Shown: positions 9,205 through 16,767 of the stretch, piece by piece
How the letters are laid out: every line of letters starts with the position of its first letter
Numbering within the stretch: position 1 is the stretch's first letter
From: UBA11403 sp963784615
GTDB taxonomy: Bacteria; Pseudomonadota; Gammaproteobacteria; Legionellales; Legionellaceae
Reading direction: 5' to 3'
DNA length: 64,000 nucleotides
Assembly (NCBI GenBank): GCA_963784615.1
Contig: CAWASG010000001.1
Location: forward strand, 2,166,978 to 2,230,977
The notes under the pieces: model-generated
The model's input: the letters and a program-made list of their open reading frames with translations, nothing else
What the model was told of the DNA's origin: nothing
Database searches by the model: none
Translations under genes and position numbers: made by a program

Positions 9205-9680
9205 TGACAATAAAAGTGAAAGGTGCGCTGTTATGGATTGTGGTTTTTCAGTTCATCGGTTATGGCTTGGGCAGGATCACGCAACATGATATTGTATCGT
9301 GGTATCCCACATTGCATAAATCGACCCTTACACCTCCAGATATTGTTTTTCCAATCGTCTGGTTTGTTTTGTATTGTATGCTCGCTGTAGCAGGGTACTC
9401 ACTCTGGCAACATCGCCATCAGCCAAAGGCGAAATTAGCGCTTGTATTTTACGGTTTTCAACTTTTACTGAACTGGGCTTGGACGCCACTTTTCTTTTAT
9501 TTTCATTGGATTGGCTTGAGCCTTTTGTGTATCGCAGCGATTATTATGTTGACGTTGATAACGATTATCATCACACGCAATACGTATAAATTGAGTTGCG
9601 TCATGCTGCTTCCTTATTTTATTTGGCTGCTTTTTGCGGGATACTTAAATGCAGTAATATGGATGTTTAATGCGTCATAA
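9204..9680 (+). CDS. tspO: TspO/MBR family membrane protein
   Basis: A protein of about 158 residues with five predicted membrane helices, the TspO/peripheral benzodiazepine receptor fold. Family landmarks are WYPTLHKSTLTPPDIVFPIVW near residues 30-55 (the W.P.L.KP..TPP..VFP..W motif) and LNWAWTPLFF. TspO proteins bind tetrapyrroles and act in oxidative or light stress responses, which suits the photolyase neighbourhood. The start ATG at 9204 shares its A with the stop codon of the upstream gene. The TTG three bases earlier is less likely to be the start. Confidence 0.93.
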   Translation: MTIKVKGALLWIVVFQFIGYGLGRITQHDIVSWYPTLHKSTLTPPDIVFPIVWFVLYCMLAVAGYSLWQHRHQPKAKLALVFYGFQLLLNWAWTPLFFYFHWIGLSLLCIAAIIMLTLITIIITRNTYKLSCVMLLPYFIWLLFAGYLNAVIWMFNAS

Positions 9681-9697
9681 CCAATAGGGACTTCATC

Positions 9698-10105
9698 ATG
9701 AGTTACGTAAAACTTTTTATCATCTCAATGTTCGTCTTTTTCATTCTCGATATGACTTGGATTGGCTTTATCGCCAAAGGAATGTATTTTAAACATTACG
9801 CCAACTGGTTGCGCCTGGAAAACGGCGGCCTTTTACCCGTTTGGTGGGCAATTGTTATCATTTATGCTTTATTTGCCTTTGCAACATTGACCTTTGTGCT
9901 TCCGCTTTCAAAAGGGATATTGCTTCATGCATTATTTTATGGCGCTGCTTTAGGGTTTGTGATTTATGGGGTTTATGATTTTACCTGCATTGCAATTTTT
10001 AAAGACTGGCCTGTGATGATGGGCTTTGTTGATTGGTTATGGGGAACTATTCTGTGTGCGGTTTCTGCTACCATAACCGTATATGTCTCTCGGTTTATAG
10101 GATGA
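9698..10105 (+). CDS. DUF2177 family membrane protein
   Basis: A 135-residue integral membrane protein with four hydrophobic segments. The N-terminal LDMTWIGFIAKGMYFKHY and the late YGVYDFTCIAIFKDWP match what is known of the DUF2177 family. No biochemical function is established. DUF2177 genes often sit beside photolyase, DUF1295 and cyclopropane-fatty-acid synthase genes in light- or stress-induced clusters; the first two are present here. It begins 17 bp after TspO and ends 4 bp before the DUF1295 gene, so it is almost certainly in one operon with them. Confidence 0.88.
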   Translation: MSYVKLFIISMFVFFILDMTWIGFIAKGMYFKHYANWLRLENGGLLPVWWAIVIIYALFAFATLTFVLPLSKGILLHALFYGAALGFVIYGVYDFTCIAIFKDWPVMMGFVDWLWGTILCAVSATITVYVSRFIG

Positions 10106-10109
10106 TTAA

Positions 10110-10895
10110 GTGATATTTCTTGTCGCTATTGCGGTGATATTTCTTCATATGAGTTTGATATGGTTATGGTACCGCTATACAAAAAATCCGTCCGTTGTGG
10201 ATGTGGGTTGGGCATCTGGGCTGACGATTGTGGGTCTGTTATACCTTTACAGTTCCCCTATTTCACTGAGGCAAATGCTGTTAAGTTTGGTTTTATTGAT
10301 TTGGGGATTACGTTTAGGTGGATATCTTTGGTTTACCCGGATTCGTCGTAACCTGCTGGATAAGCGATACACTCAACTAAGTGACAACTGGAAAATATCT
10401 AAACCTCTAGGGTTTTTACTGAATTTTCAGTTCCAAGGTATACTTATCCTCATTGTGTCTCTGCCGTGGTATTTTGTTTCTCAAATCCCATCTGATTACC
10501 CTATGTCTGCTCTTGATTATGCAATGATATTGATAGCGTTGTTATCGATAGCGGCAGAAAGTCTTGCCGACCATCAATTACAATCGTTTAAGGCCCATCG
10601 CCCAGGTGAAGTTTGCGATGTTGGTTTATGGTTTTACTCAAGACATCCAAATTATTTTTTTGAATGGCTGACATGGTGTGCTTTCGCCAGCTTTGCTTTT
10701 TCTGCACCATTGGGATGGGTGGCATGGATCTCCCCGCTAGCCCTTTTAGTCATTATGACCCGAATTACCGCGCCACTTACAGAAAATGGCTCGATTAAGT
10801 CAAGAGGTGAGCTCTATTTGTGTTATCAAAAGAGTACGCCTATGTTTTTTCCAAACCTATTGAAGAAAAAGAGTCAGCAAAATCTTTCTGGATAA
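10110..10895 (+). CDS. DUF1295 membrane protein (steroid 5-alpha-reductase-like)
   Basis: 261 residues starting at a GTG, with AGGA 8 nt upstream inside the end of the DUF2177 gene. It has about six hydrophobic segments. The signature is in the C-terminal half: HRPGEVCDVGLWFYSRHPNY followed by FFEWLTWC, typical of DUF1295 and related isoprenylcysteine methyltransferase or steroid reductase folds that bind NADPH or S-adenosylmethionine. The N-terminal PSVVDVGWASG also fits. The likely role is lipid modification, but the substrate is not known. Confidence 0.9.
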   Translation: MIFLVAIAVIFLHMSLIWLWYRYTKNPSVVDVGWASGLTIVGLLYLYSSPISLRQMLLSLVLLIWGLRLGGYLWFTRIRRNLLDKRYTQLSDNWKISKPLGFLLNFQFQGILILIVSLPWYFVSQIPSDYPMSALDYAMILIALLSIAAESLADHQLQSFKAHRPGEVCDVGLWFYSRHPNYFFEWLTWCAFASFAFSAPLGWVAWISPLALLVIMTRITAPLTENGSIKSRGELYLCYQKSTPMFFPNLLKKKSQQNLSG

Positions 10896-10950
10896 GCCGG
10901 ATTAGACAACAAAAAATGGCGAGGAATATGGGGTCCATTGTTTATAGGGT

Positions 10951-11002
10951 AACTACTCGGGCAAGGGCACGCACACGGGCACGTGCCCCTGCCCGAGTAG
11001 TT
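10951..11002. repeat. Inverted repeat hairpin
   Basis: AACTACTCGGGCAAGGGCACG (written as AACTACTCGGGCA plus GGGCACG with one bulged A) pairs with CGTGCCCCTGCCCGAGTAGTT-type sequence around a 10-nt GCACACGG core. It lies between the DUF1295 and SDR genes. It has no U-tract, so it is more likely a dispersed palindrome than a plain terminator. Confidence 0.75.
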
Positions 11003-11040
11003 AGGAATATAAAACCCACTCAAAAAGGAAAACATAGATT

Positions 11041-11739
11041 ATGGTAAATTATTTAGTGATTGCAGCGAGCAGCGCTATTGGGCAAGCGGTCGTTAATAGC
11101 TTAATATCTCAGGGAGACACTGTATTTACTACTGCTCGAGATAACACCAAAATTGAACCTCATGCGCTATTGGATGCAACTGATTTTGATGCGGTCAATG
11201 AGGTATTTAAACAAGCTGGCCTAATCGATGGTGTTGTTAATTGTGCGGGCTCTTTATTATTAAAAAGCGCGCATATGACTTCACAAGAGCAATATCAATC
11301 TGTTATTGACTCTTCCTTAACCACAGCATTTGCCACGGTTCGTGCAGCCGGAATGCATATGAAGGAGGGCGGTTCTGTTGTACTGATTTCATCAGCCGCG
11401 GCACTTGTAGGCCTAGCCAACCATGAAGCAATTGCAGCCGCAAAAGCCGGGATTATCGGCCTTGCGCAATCTGCAGCATCCACTTACGCGCATTTAAATT
11501 TGCGCTTTAATGTGGTAGCACCAGGGATGACTGATACTCCACTTACCGCGCAGCTTATTTCAAATGCTTTGGCTTTGAGCGCATCGAAAGCAATGCATGC
11601 TCTAGCCCGAATTGGTACACCAGAAGATATTGCTCGCGCGATTGTTTTTCTTTTAGATCCTGAAAATAATTGGATTACCGGACAAGTTTTAGCCGTCGAT
11701 GGGGGGTTAAGCCGGGTTCGGCCTAAGATGAAAATCTAG
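11041..11739 (+). CDS. Short-chain dehydrogenase/reductase
   Basis: 232 residues of the classical SDR fold. The N-terminal nucleotide-binding segment reads VIAASSAIGQAV, a variant of TGxxxGIG in which the usual first glycine is replaced. NCAG is present in VVNCAGSLL. Catalytic Ser is in LISSAAALVG. The usual Tyr of YxxxK is replaced: the segment is HEAIAAAKAGIIGL, so Lys is kept but Tyr is not. It ends NWITGQVLAVDGGLS, the normal SDR C-terminus. Loss of Tyr suggests altered or lost oxidoreductase chemistry. The stop codon falls inside a 24-bp palindrome. Confidence 0.87.
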   Translation: MVNYLVIAASSAIGQAVVNSLISQGDTVFTTARDNTKIEPHALLDATDFDAVNEVFKQAGLIDGVVNCAGSLLLKSAHMTSQEQYQSVIDSSLTTAFATVRAAGMHMKEGGSVVLISSAAALVGLANHEAIAAAKAGIIGLAQSAASTYAHLNLRFNVVAPGMTDTPLTAQLISNALALSASKAMHALARIGTPEDIARAIVFLLDPENNWITGQVLAVDGGLSRVRPKMKI

Positions 11740-11759
11740 GGTCTGTCGACAGCCCCTAG
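11736..11759. repeat. 24-bp palindrome overlapping the SDR stop codon
   Basis: CTAGGGTCTGTC followed by GACAGCCCCTAG is a palindrome with one mismatched pair (T opposite C-side G). Its halves match the outer ends of the inverted repeat at 22288-22431 (CTAGGGGCTGT). It may be the collapsed outer arms of that element left after loss of the inner part, and it could serve as a terminator hairpin. Confidence 0.6.
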
Positions 11760-11831
11760 AGCCGCGAATGATTTGATTTTGACTGTTCAATTATTGCAAA
11801 TTGAGCGCCGGTAAAGACCGCGTACATCCCC

Positions 11832-11937
11832 GTACTCAGCTTTTGGGGCCTGCGCTTTAGAGAAACCACGTCCATGTGGTCGGGTGTGCCTTCCCTGGCA
11901 CAACCGCTCTAAAGCGCAGGCCCCAAAAGCTGAGTAC
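11832..11937. repeat. Large palindrome, family P1, copy 1 (106 bp)
   Basis: Arms of about 31 nt are perfect reverse complements; the left arm begins GTACTCAGCTTTTGGGGCCT. The loop contains ACCACGTCCATGTGGT and GTGCC..GGCAC. The inner arm TTGGGGCCTGCGCTTTAGA and the loop match the element at 12058-12162, with the loop in the opposite orientation. The outer 10-12 nt of the arms differ between the copies but stay complementary within each copy. Confidence 0.88.
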
Positions 11938-12057
11938 TCTTTCCTTTTATTATGCAGGCATTTGTTTTCACCGAACCATTTTGTAAAACTGATCTCGGAT
12001 AATCATCGAATGGTTAGGAACGTTTTAAACCAGGTGTTTGTTTAGTAAGAGAAAAGA

Positions 12058-12162
12058 GTGCCTCTCTGTTGGGGCCCGCGTTTTAGACCGGTTGTGCCAA
12101 GGATGGCACGCCGACCACATGGACGTGGTTTGTCTAAAGCGCGGGCCCCAACAGAGAGGCAC
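12058..12162. repeat. Large palindrome, family P1, copy 2 (105 bp)
   Basis: Arms of about 31 nt (left arm begins GTGCCTCTCTGTTGGGGCCC) enclose a loop with GGTTGTGCCA, GGCAC and CCACATGGACGTGG. It is related to the copy at 11832-11937. The short ORFs across it are products of the palindrome and not genes. Together the two copies fill most of the 489-bp region between the SDR gene and the small membrane-protein gene; nothing else is visible there. Confidence 0.88.
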
Positions 12163-12228
12163 GGGGCCGCATGCGATGGCTGTTGATATACGGGCCGCAA
12201 ATTGCTCAAAATCAAATAGATTGCTGCT

Positions 12229-12630
12229 CTAGAATGCAAATGAATTTTCAATAAAACCAACATAGAGCAGGATCACGCCGAACATCAAACCAAATAAGCT
12301 AAACAAAAAAGGGATTTCTTGTATGTATTGTGAGAGAAGTGCTTTCCATTGCTTTACAAAAATGACGCGGAAAACTCCAATCAACAACATACTCGCTCCA
12401 ATTGAAGTGATGATTAAAGTCCATCCCAACGCAAAACTATGCGCGAACATTAAAGATAAACTACCGAAAATAGTAGGAAGTACTCCACCCATGATATAAC
12501 CAGAATCTGATTTCACCATATGTTTCGCCATGTCGCGAGCATCTTCTAGATTAAATAAAATACCTAAGGACAGTATTGCAGATACCAAGCCAAACCAGCG
12601 AGCGAAAATTATATCGGTCATAGTGCCCAT
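12229..12630 (-). CDS. Small four-helix membrane protein
   Basis: 133 residues with four hydrophobic segments (about residues 8-27, 46-63, 68-90 and 105-128) and no recognised domain. An alternative start is the ATG at 12621 (MTDIIFARW). The conserved-looking polar features are NLEDARDMAKHMVKSDSGY between the first two helices. It is convergent with nothing and divergent from cyoA, with a 98-bp spacer. I do not recognise the family. Confidence 0.65.
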   Translation of the reverse strand: MGTMTDIIFARWFGLVSAILSLGILFNLEDARDMAKHMVKSDSGYIMGGVLPTIFGSLSLMFAHSFALGWTLIITSIGASMLLIGVFRVIFVKQWKALLSQYIQEIPFLFSLFGLMFGVILLYVGFIENSFAF

Positions 12631-12728
12631 CCATAGTCATTAAACGTTTATTCCGAAAAAGTCTTTGTATTTTAGTTCAAATCGTATCATGATAACGTTA
12701 TCTAAGAAAGCATAGAACAAGGAGTTTT

Positions 12729-13256
12729 ATGGTTACACTGACGCGAAAGGCTTTCATCAATATAAAAGCCGTGCGGTGGCTTTTGAAAATTGGATTATTC
12801 GTCTCAGGGGCTCTGATACTACTTTCTTTAACGGGTTGCAAAGACCACTTCATTGGCATGCTTAATCCGAAGGGAATCATTGCTTACGAACAGCGGAAGT
12901 TGTTTTTTGATACCTTGGCTCTGATGTTGATTGTGGTTTTACCTGTCATCATCATGAGCATCACCTTTGTTTATCACTATCAAGTGTCACACCGTACCAG
13001 GGATTATAAACCGAATTGGGGGCATAATTTTTATTTGGAAGTGTTATGGTGGGGCATTCCTTGTGTCATTATATTAATCTTAGGCATTATGACGTGGAAA
13101 AAGACTCATGAGTTAGATCCCTACAATCGAATTGCGGGACATGATGAAAAACCCATGCTAGTTCAAGTGATTGCCTTGCCCTGGAAGTGGTTATTTATTT
13201 ATCCAGAACAAAACATTGCAACGGTGAATTATCTTGAAATTCCATTAGGCCAGCAG
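12729..13256 (+). pseudogene. cyoA: cyoA 5' part, interrupted by transposon
   Basis: Subunit II of cytochrome bo3 ubiquinol oxidase. This piece encodes 176 codons: a lipoprotein signal with lipobox LTGC (Cys37), two membrane segments and the start of the periplasmic cupredoxin domain (KPMLVQVIALPWKWLFIYPE). AAGGAG lies 4 nt before the ATG. After codon 176 the frame runs into the transposon and stops 6 codons later at 13274. Joining this piece to 16346-16765 restores a 315-residue protein, the E. coli CyoA length. The 5-bp target AGCAG (13252-13256) is duplicated at 16341-16345. Confidence 0.95.
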
Positions 13257-13310
13257 TGTAACGTCTCACTCTAATTTACATATCTCGTCCCTATTTAATT
13301 AACCTGAGAC

Positions 13311-13346
13311 AAAGCTCCCCAAGGCAAGCACCTTGGGGAGCTTTTA
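13311..13346. terminator. Terminator hairpin after the transposon ATPase gene
   Basis: AAAGCTCCCCAAGG and CCTTGGGGAGCTTTT form a strong 14-bp stem 4 bp beyond the ATPase stop codon. The T-run is better on the plus strand, so it may also stop transcription from cyoA entering the element. Confidence 0.7.
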
Positions 13347-13349
13347 TTT

Positions 13350-14150
13350 TTAAATTTGTTTCAACAGAGCGATGGCCTCCTTGATGATATCATCTGGCAG
13401 ATGATTGATTTTTTTATCAGTAGCCAATCGCAGTGATGTAACAATGAGTTTATGTGCTTGTCTTGGATTACCTTTTGAGGACATTCGGAGCAGCTCAAGA
13501 GCTGAGTCGGACAACAACTGATGCGTACATCCAGCCTGAGAAAAACCATGTTCAATAAGCTGCTTAAATGCATCGCGCTCAAGAATTGGCTTCAGTTCAC
13601 AACGTGCTTGGATCCGAGATTCTAATGCAGCATTAGCGGGTTTCCCTATCTCGCGAGCGAGCTCCGGGTGGCCTACCAACCAAACGGTCATGTAGTCTTT
13701 GGAATCAAAGACAAAATTGAGGAAAGCTGGGAAATCACGAAAAAATTCAGATGGAAGATTTTGTGCTTCATCAATAATGAATACTGGCATAATGTTCTTT
13801 TGAGTAGCCAAGTGAATGATGTACTCCTTAATATCACGCCATAACTGAGCACGACGATAAGAAGAAGCAAGTCCAAGTATCAGCGCCATTTGACGATAAA
13901 AATCCAGTCGACCAAAATCTGTCTCGGCGATGTAGAAAACGCTGTATTGATGTGGGTTTAAAGTGCTGGTTAGTTGTCGAAGTGCAGCCGTTTTCCCAAG
14001 TCCAGGCTCTGCTGTGAGTAATCCAACGCCAGGTGATTGAAGAAGCCAATTAAACTGTTGAGCAAGGCCTGCAAGCTGGGCGTTATCCCATAATTGGATA
14101 CTTTTTTTTCCTAAGGGGGCTTGGGTTAAACCAAAAAATGATTGGTACAT
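13350..14150 (-). CDS. Transposon AAA+ ATPase (TnsC/TniB/ExeA-like), copy 1
   Basis: 266 residues. Walker A is TAEPGLGKTAAL at about residues 44-55 and Walker B is VFIIDEAQNLP at about 121-131; sensor 1 is TVWLVGHPEL. Such ATPases select or mark the target DNA for a DDE transposase, as TnsC, TniB and MuB do. The gene follows the transposase with no spacer (its start is adjacent to the transposase stop), so the two are coupled. The N-terminal MYQSFFGLTQAPLG resembles the start of ExeA-type ATPases. Confidence 0.9.
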   Translation of the reverse strand: MYQSFFGLTQAPLGKKSIQLWDNAQLAGLAQQFNWLLQSPGVGLLTAEPGLGKTAALRQLTSTLNPHQYSVFYIAETDFGRLDFYRQMALILGLASSYRRAQLWRDIKEYIIHLATQKNIMPVFIIDEAQNLPSEFFRDFPAFLNFVFDSKDYMTVWLVGHPELAREIGKPANAALESRIQARCELKPILERDAFKQLIEHGFSQAGCTHQLLSDSALELLRMSSKGNPRQAHKLIVTSLRLATDKKINHLPDDIIKEAIALLKQI

Positions 14151-15503
14151 TTAATTGTCCTCACCGGTTGTTTGTGCAAAGGTGCCAATGGACTCGACAT
14201 AGTCTTCAAAAACCAATTCGACATTGTGCTCACGCTGGATTCCTTCAGGCGAAGGTGCTGCATGTGGTCGTTGGCGTTTACGATTAAGATTGGCGTCTAA
14301 ATCTAATAAAACAGCGGCTCCCAAGTTGTCACCGAAGGCTGTTTCAACCCGAACAGCAATATTTGTGTGCGGATTAAACACCAACGTCACTTTCTCACCG
14401 ACAAGGTTGTGATGTACCTCAAACATCTTGCCATCCCAACTGATCGTTCCATCTTTGCGAACAACTCGCTCAGCACGATGGTAAAAAATATCATCGATTT
14501 TATTGGCGAAATAAGGCGTTAGAGGGCGCACGTGAAGCAGGTCGTCTCTCCAACTATCAAGCGGTGTTTTCTTATCTAACCCACCATGCAAACGAATATG
14601 ATAAACATGCTCAATCCAGGCCCAAAGGCGAGCATTAAGATCACCCAAATCACGAATTTTATCGATATCAAGCTCATCGATAAATTGTTCTCTAAATGTG
14701 CGATGAAAACGTTCGAGCTTACCTTTGCCCTCGGGTTCTCGGGCGCGACAATAGACAAGCCGTATCTCTAAGTGTGCACAAATAGTTTGTAATGACTCGG
14801 ATCGGTATGCAGGGCCATTATCAATAATCAATTTATACGGTACGCCTCGTTTCAATACAGCTGATTTGAGCACGCCCTCTATATCGAGGGCTGTTTCTCC
14901 AAGACAAAACGCACTATGTGTAATAAGACGTGAGGAATCGTCAATCAATGAAACCAAGTACGTTTTCCGCATGCCTGATGGCGTTTGTATCCGTGGGCCA
15001 TGAAGTACATCTCCTTGCCAAATATCTCCTGCATGGGCAGCCACGAATGACCGGCGCTCAATAGTGTCTTGATTGGGTATAATGCGTTTTGACAGGTGCT
15101 GTTGTTGTAAAAAGCGATGAACGGAAGCCCGAGCCAATGTGTCTTTAGCAACCAATCCTTCGCGCTCAATCATGCCAATAATAGTGTTAATTGAGCGTGA
15201 AGGCTTATCCTTTTTAAGGATCACAATTCTGCTTTGCACGGTTTCTGAAATTTGTGTACTTCCTTTGTCTATGCGCGGTTTAGGATTCAGTGCTTCGATA
15301 CCCCCTCGCTTCCAATCGTAGTACCAGCGCGCAATTGTTTCTTCACTGATATGCGTTCGTCTTGACTCAGGAATAGTATAACGATCGGCAGCCAAACTTC
15401 GGATAATACTTTTAACCTCACCGCGCTTTAGTTCAGCGCGGCTCGCTAGTGGACCAAGAACCATCAGGCGAAACAAAGCCATCGGGTGTAAAGGTTTACT
15501 CAT
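14151..15503 (-). CDS. DDE transposase (Mu/TnsB/TniA-like), copy 1
   Basis: 450 residues. N-terminal helix-turn-helix region (about 20-150) with RADxYTIPESRRTHISEETI-type sequence, then an RNase H-like integrase core. Candidate catalytic residues are Asp in IWQGDVLHG, Asp in LIIDNGPAYRS and Glu in GKGKLERFHRTF. A C-terminal Mu-type beta-barrel region (YHRAERVVRKDGTISWDGKMFEV) follows. It catalyses strand transfer of the element. Start ATG at 15503 is preceded by GGAGAG. Confidence 0.93.
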   Translation of the reverse strand: MSKPLHPMALFRLMVLGPLASRAELKRGEVKSIIRSLAADRYTIPESRRTHISEETIARWYYDWKRGGIEALNPKPRIDKGSTQISETVQSRIVILKKDKPSRSINTIIGMIEREGLVAKDTLARASVHRFLQQQHLSKRIIPNQDTIERRSFVAAHAGDIWQGDVLHGPRIQTPSGMRKTYLVSLIDDSSRLITHSAFCLGETALDIEGVLKSAVLKRGVPYKLIIDNGPAYRSESLQTICAHLEIRLVYCRAREPEGKGKLERFHRTFREQFIDELDIDKIRDLGDLNARLWAWIEHVYHIRLHGGLDKKTPLDSWRDDLLHVRPLTPYFANKIDDIFYHRAERVVRKDGTISWDGKMFEVHHNLVGEKVTLVFNPHTNIAVRVETAFGDNLGAAVLLDLDANLNRKRQRPHAAPSPEGIQREHNVELVFEDYVESIGTFAQTTGEDN

Positions 15504-15628
15504 TTTTCTCTCCGCTATTAATGGGGAGTGAAGTTAATCAGTAAAATCATGGCACCGAAACGACCAAACTGTGTGGGGTTCATATTTGCATAAGCATTGC
15601 ACAACTCATGCTTGAACCGATTATATGT

Positions 15629-16168
15629 TCATGGGATAACAACTCCGGCTACATGGCAAAGGCGCATCGCTTCACTCAAACGCATCTTCTGGAGCGTTGC
15701 TTGCCAAAAGTCAGCCATATTTATGGCTCTACCCAGTGCATAAAAATGAGTACACAACGCATCTTTATGAAGTCGAAATTGCTCTACAAAGCGCATCAGC
15801 CAACGCTTTATGGTCTGGCGTGAAGGCGGCATTGTTTTTGATATAGCGTAAGCGCTCATACCAGAAAGGTACAATACAAAAATGATCTGCTGCATATCCC
15901 ACAAATACCATCTACGCGGTGGAATGCATTCCGGAAGGACTGAACATGTTTTGTCGCAACAGGGGCAATAGTATCGCTGAATAAACACTGGATTTAGTGA
16001 GGTACTTGAAGGATTAATGCGATCCGCTTCACGAGAATAACCACCATGTCGCCAAGGGTTTGATTTACCGCAACACAGGCAATTTTTTAAGCCTAACTTC
16101 TCAGGCTCATGCCTTTGGATATGAATATAGTGTACTAATGATAAAATATCTGCGAAAATATGCGCCAT
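15629..16168 (-). CDS. Transposon zinc-ribbon/HTH protein, copy 1
   Basis: 179 residues, first gene of the element. It has two CxxC pairs, CLCCGKSN and YYCPCCDKTC, the second embedded in RYYCPCCDKTCSVLPECIPP, as in the zinc ribbons that precede HTH domains in transposon-encoded proteins. The following segment (MSAYAISKTMPPSRQTIKRWL) looks like a helix-turn-helix. The role is unknown; end binding, regulation or target choice are possible. A similar protein is the first gene of the different element at 50215-53609. Confidence 0.75.
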   Translation of the reverse strand: MAHIFADILSLVHYIHIQRHEPEKLGLKNCLCCGKSNPWRHGGYSREADRINPSSTSLNPVFIQRYYCPCCDKTCSVLPECIPPRRWYLWDMQQIIFVLYLSGMSAYAISKTMPPSRQTIKRWLMRFVEQFRLHKDALCTHFYALGRAINMADFWQATLQKMRLSEAMRLCHVAGVVIP

Positions 16169-16267
16169 GACTGATCTCTTGTTTTATTGTTTGGTAAGAG
16201 ACTCAATAATACATGTTGATCAGTCACTAATCATAATTAATTTTTCATCTCATTGTTTTTGATCGTA

Positions 16268-16284
16268 ATCACAAGGCTTGTGAT
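16268..16284. promoter_or_regulatory. Palindrome near the transposon right end, candidate operator
   Basis: ATCACAAGGCTTGTGAT is a 17-bp palindrome about 100 bp upstream of the first transposon gene and within 75 bp of the right end. It is also present in copy 2 (61166-61182). It could be an operator for the zinc-ribbon/HTH protein or a transposase subterminal site. Confidence 0.4.
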
Positions 16285-16340
16285 CAAGATAGTGCGAGAT
16301 AAATACTTCGGTTAAGAGCTATATTTTTCGAGACATTACA

Positions 16341-16765
16341 AGCAGGTTGAGTATTGGATAACAACCGATAATGTCCCCATGAGTGCTTTTTTTATTCCCC
16401 AGTTAGGCAGCCAGATTTATGCCATGGCCGGCATGCGGACACGTCTCCATCTTTTAGCGAGTGAACCAGGTGTTTATGAGGGTTTAAACACGCAATACAA
16501 TGGTGATGGATTTTCAGATATGCATTTTGAGGTTCATGTCGTTGAACCTCAAGAACTACAACAATGGTTTGCTGAAGTCAAAAAATCACCTGATGGATTA
16601 ACAGATGTTGCTTACAATCAGTTATTAAATCCATCCATTGCGGATAAACCAAAACTATTCTCGGGTATACAAAATGACCTATTTAATGAGGTGATAATGA
16701 CTTATATGTCAAGTATAGGACCTCTGCACCCGCGAGAAAATACAATTAAATTCCATAAGGAATAG
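16341..16765 (+). pseudogene. cyoA: cyoA 3' part, downstream of transposon
   Basis: In frame from the duplicated AGCAG the sequence reads QVEYWITTDNVPMSAFFIPQ, then LGSQIYAMAGMRTRLHLLA, which is the conserved cupredoxin core of CyoA. As in other quinol oxidases the CuA ligands are lacking. An internal ATG at 16379 opens a 128-residue frame, but without the membrane anchor it cannot make a normal subunit II. The end is 2 bp before cyoB. Confidence 0.95.
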
Positions 16766-16767
16766 TT

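Larger units (their letters stand above)
13257..16340 (-). mobile_element. Three-gene transposon, copy 1 (3084 bp), inserted in cyoA
   Basis: The left end is TGTAACGTCTC and the right end is GAGACATTACA, inverted repeats with one mismatch. A 5-bp target duplication, AGCAG, flanks it. It carries, in transcription order on the minus strand, a zinc-ribbon/HTH protein, a Mu/TnsB-like DDE transposase and a TnsC/TniB-like AAA+ ATPase. The copy at 58155-61238 has the same length. The only difference I found is base 13398 (C) against 58296 (T), synonymous in the ATPase. Near-identity and intact target duplications indicate recent movement. Confidence 0.95.

Noticed and set aside
10820..11047. 75-codon frame with Arg-Ala-Arg-rich sequence across the hairpin at 10951-11002
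   Set aside because: The repetitive TRARARTRARAPAR-like peptide comes from the palindrome itself; it has no ribosome site and starts inside the DUF1295 gene.
12038..12263. Two frames (plus and minus) in the second large palindrome
   Set aside because: Both read the same palindrome; the similar CLSVGAR peptides on both strands are the trace of its symmetry, not of genes.
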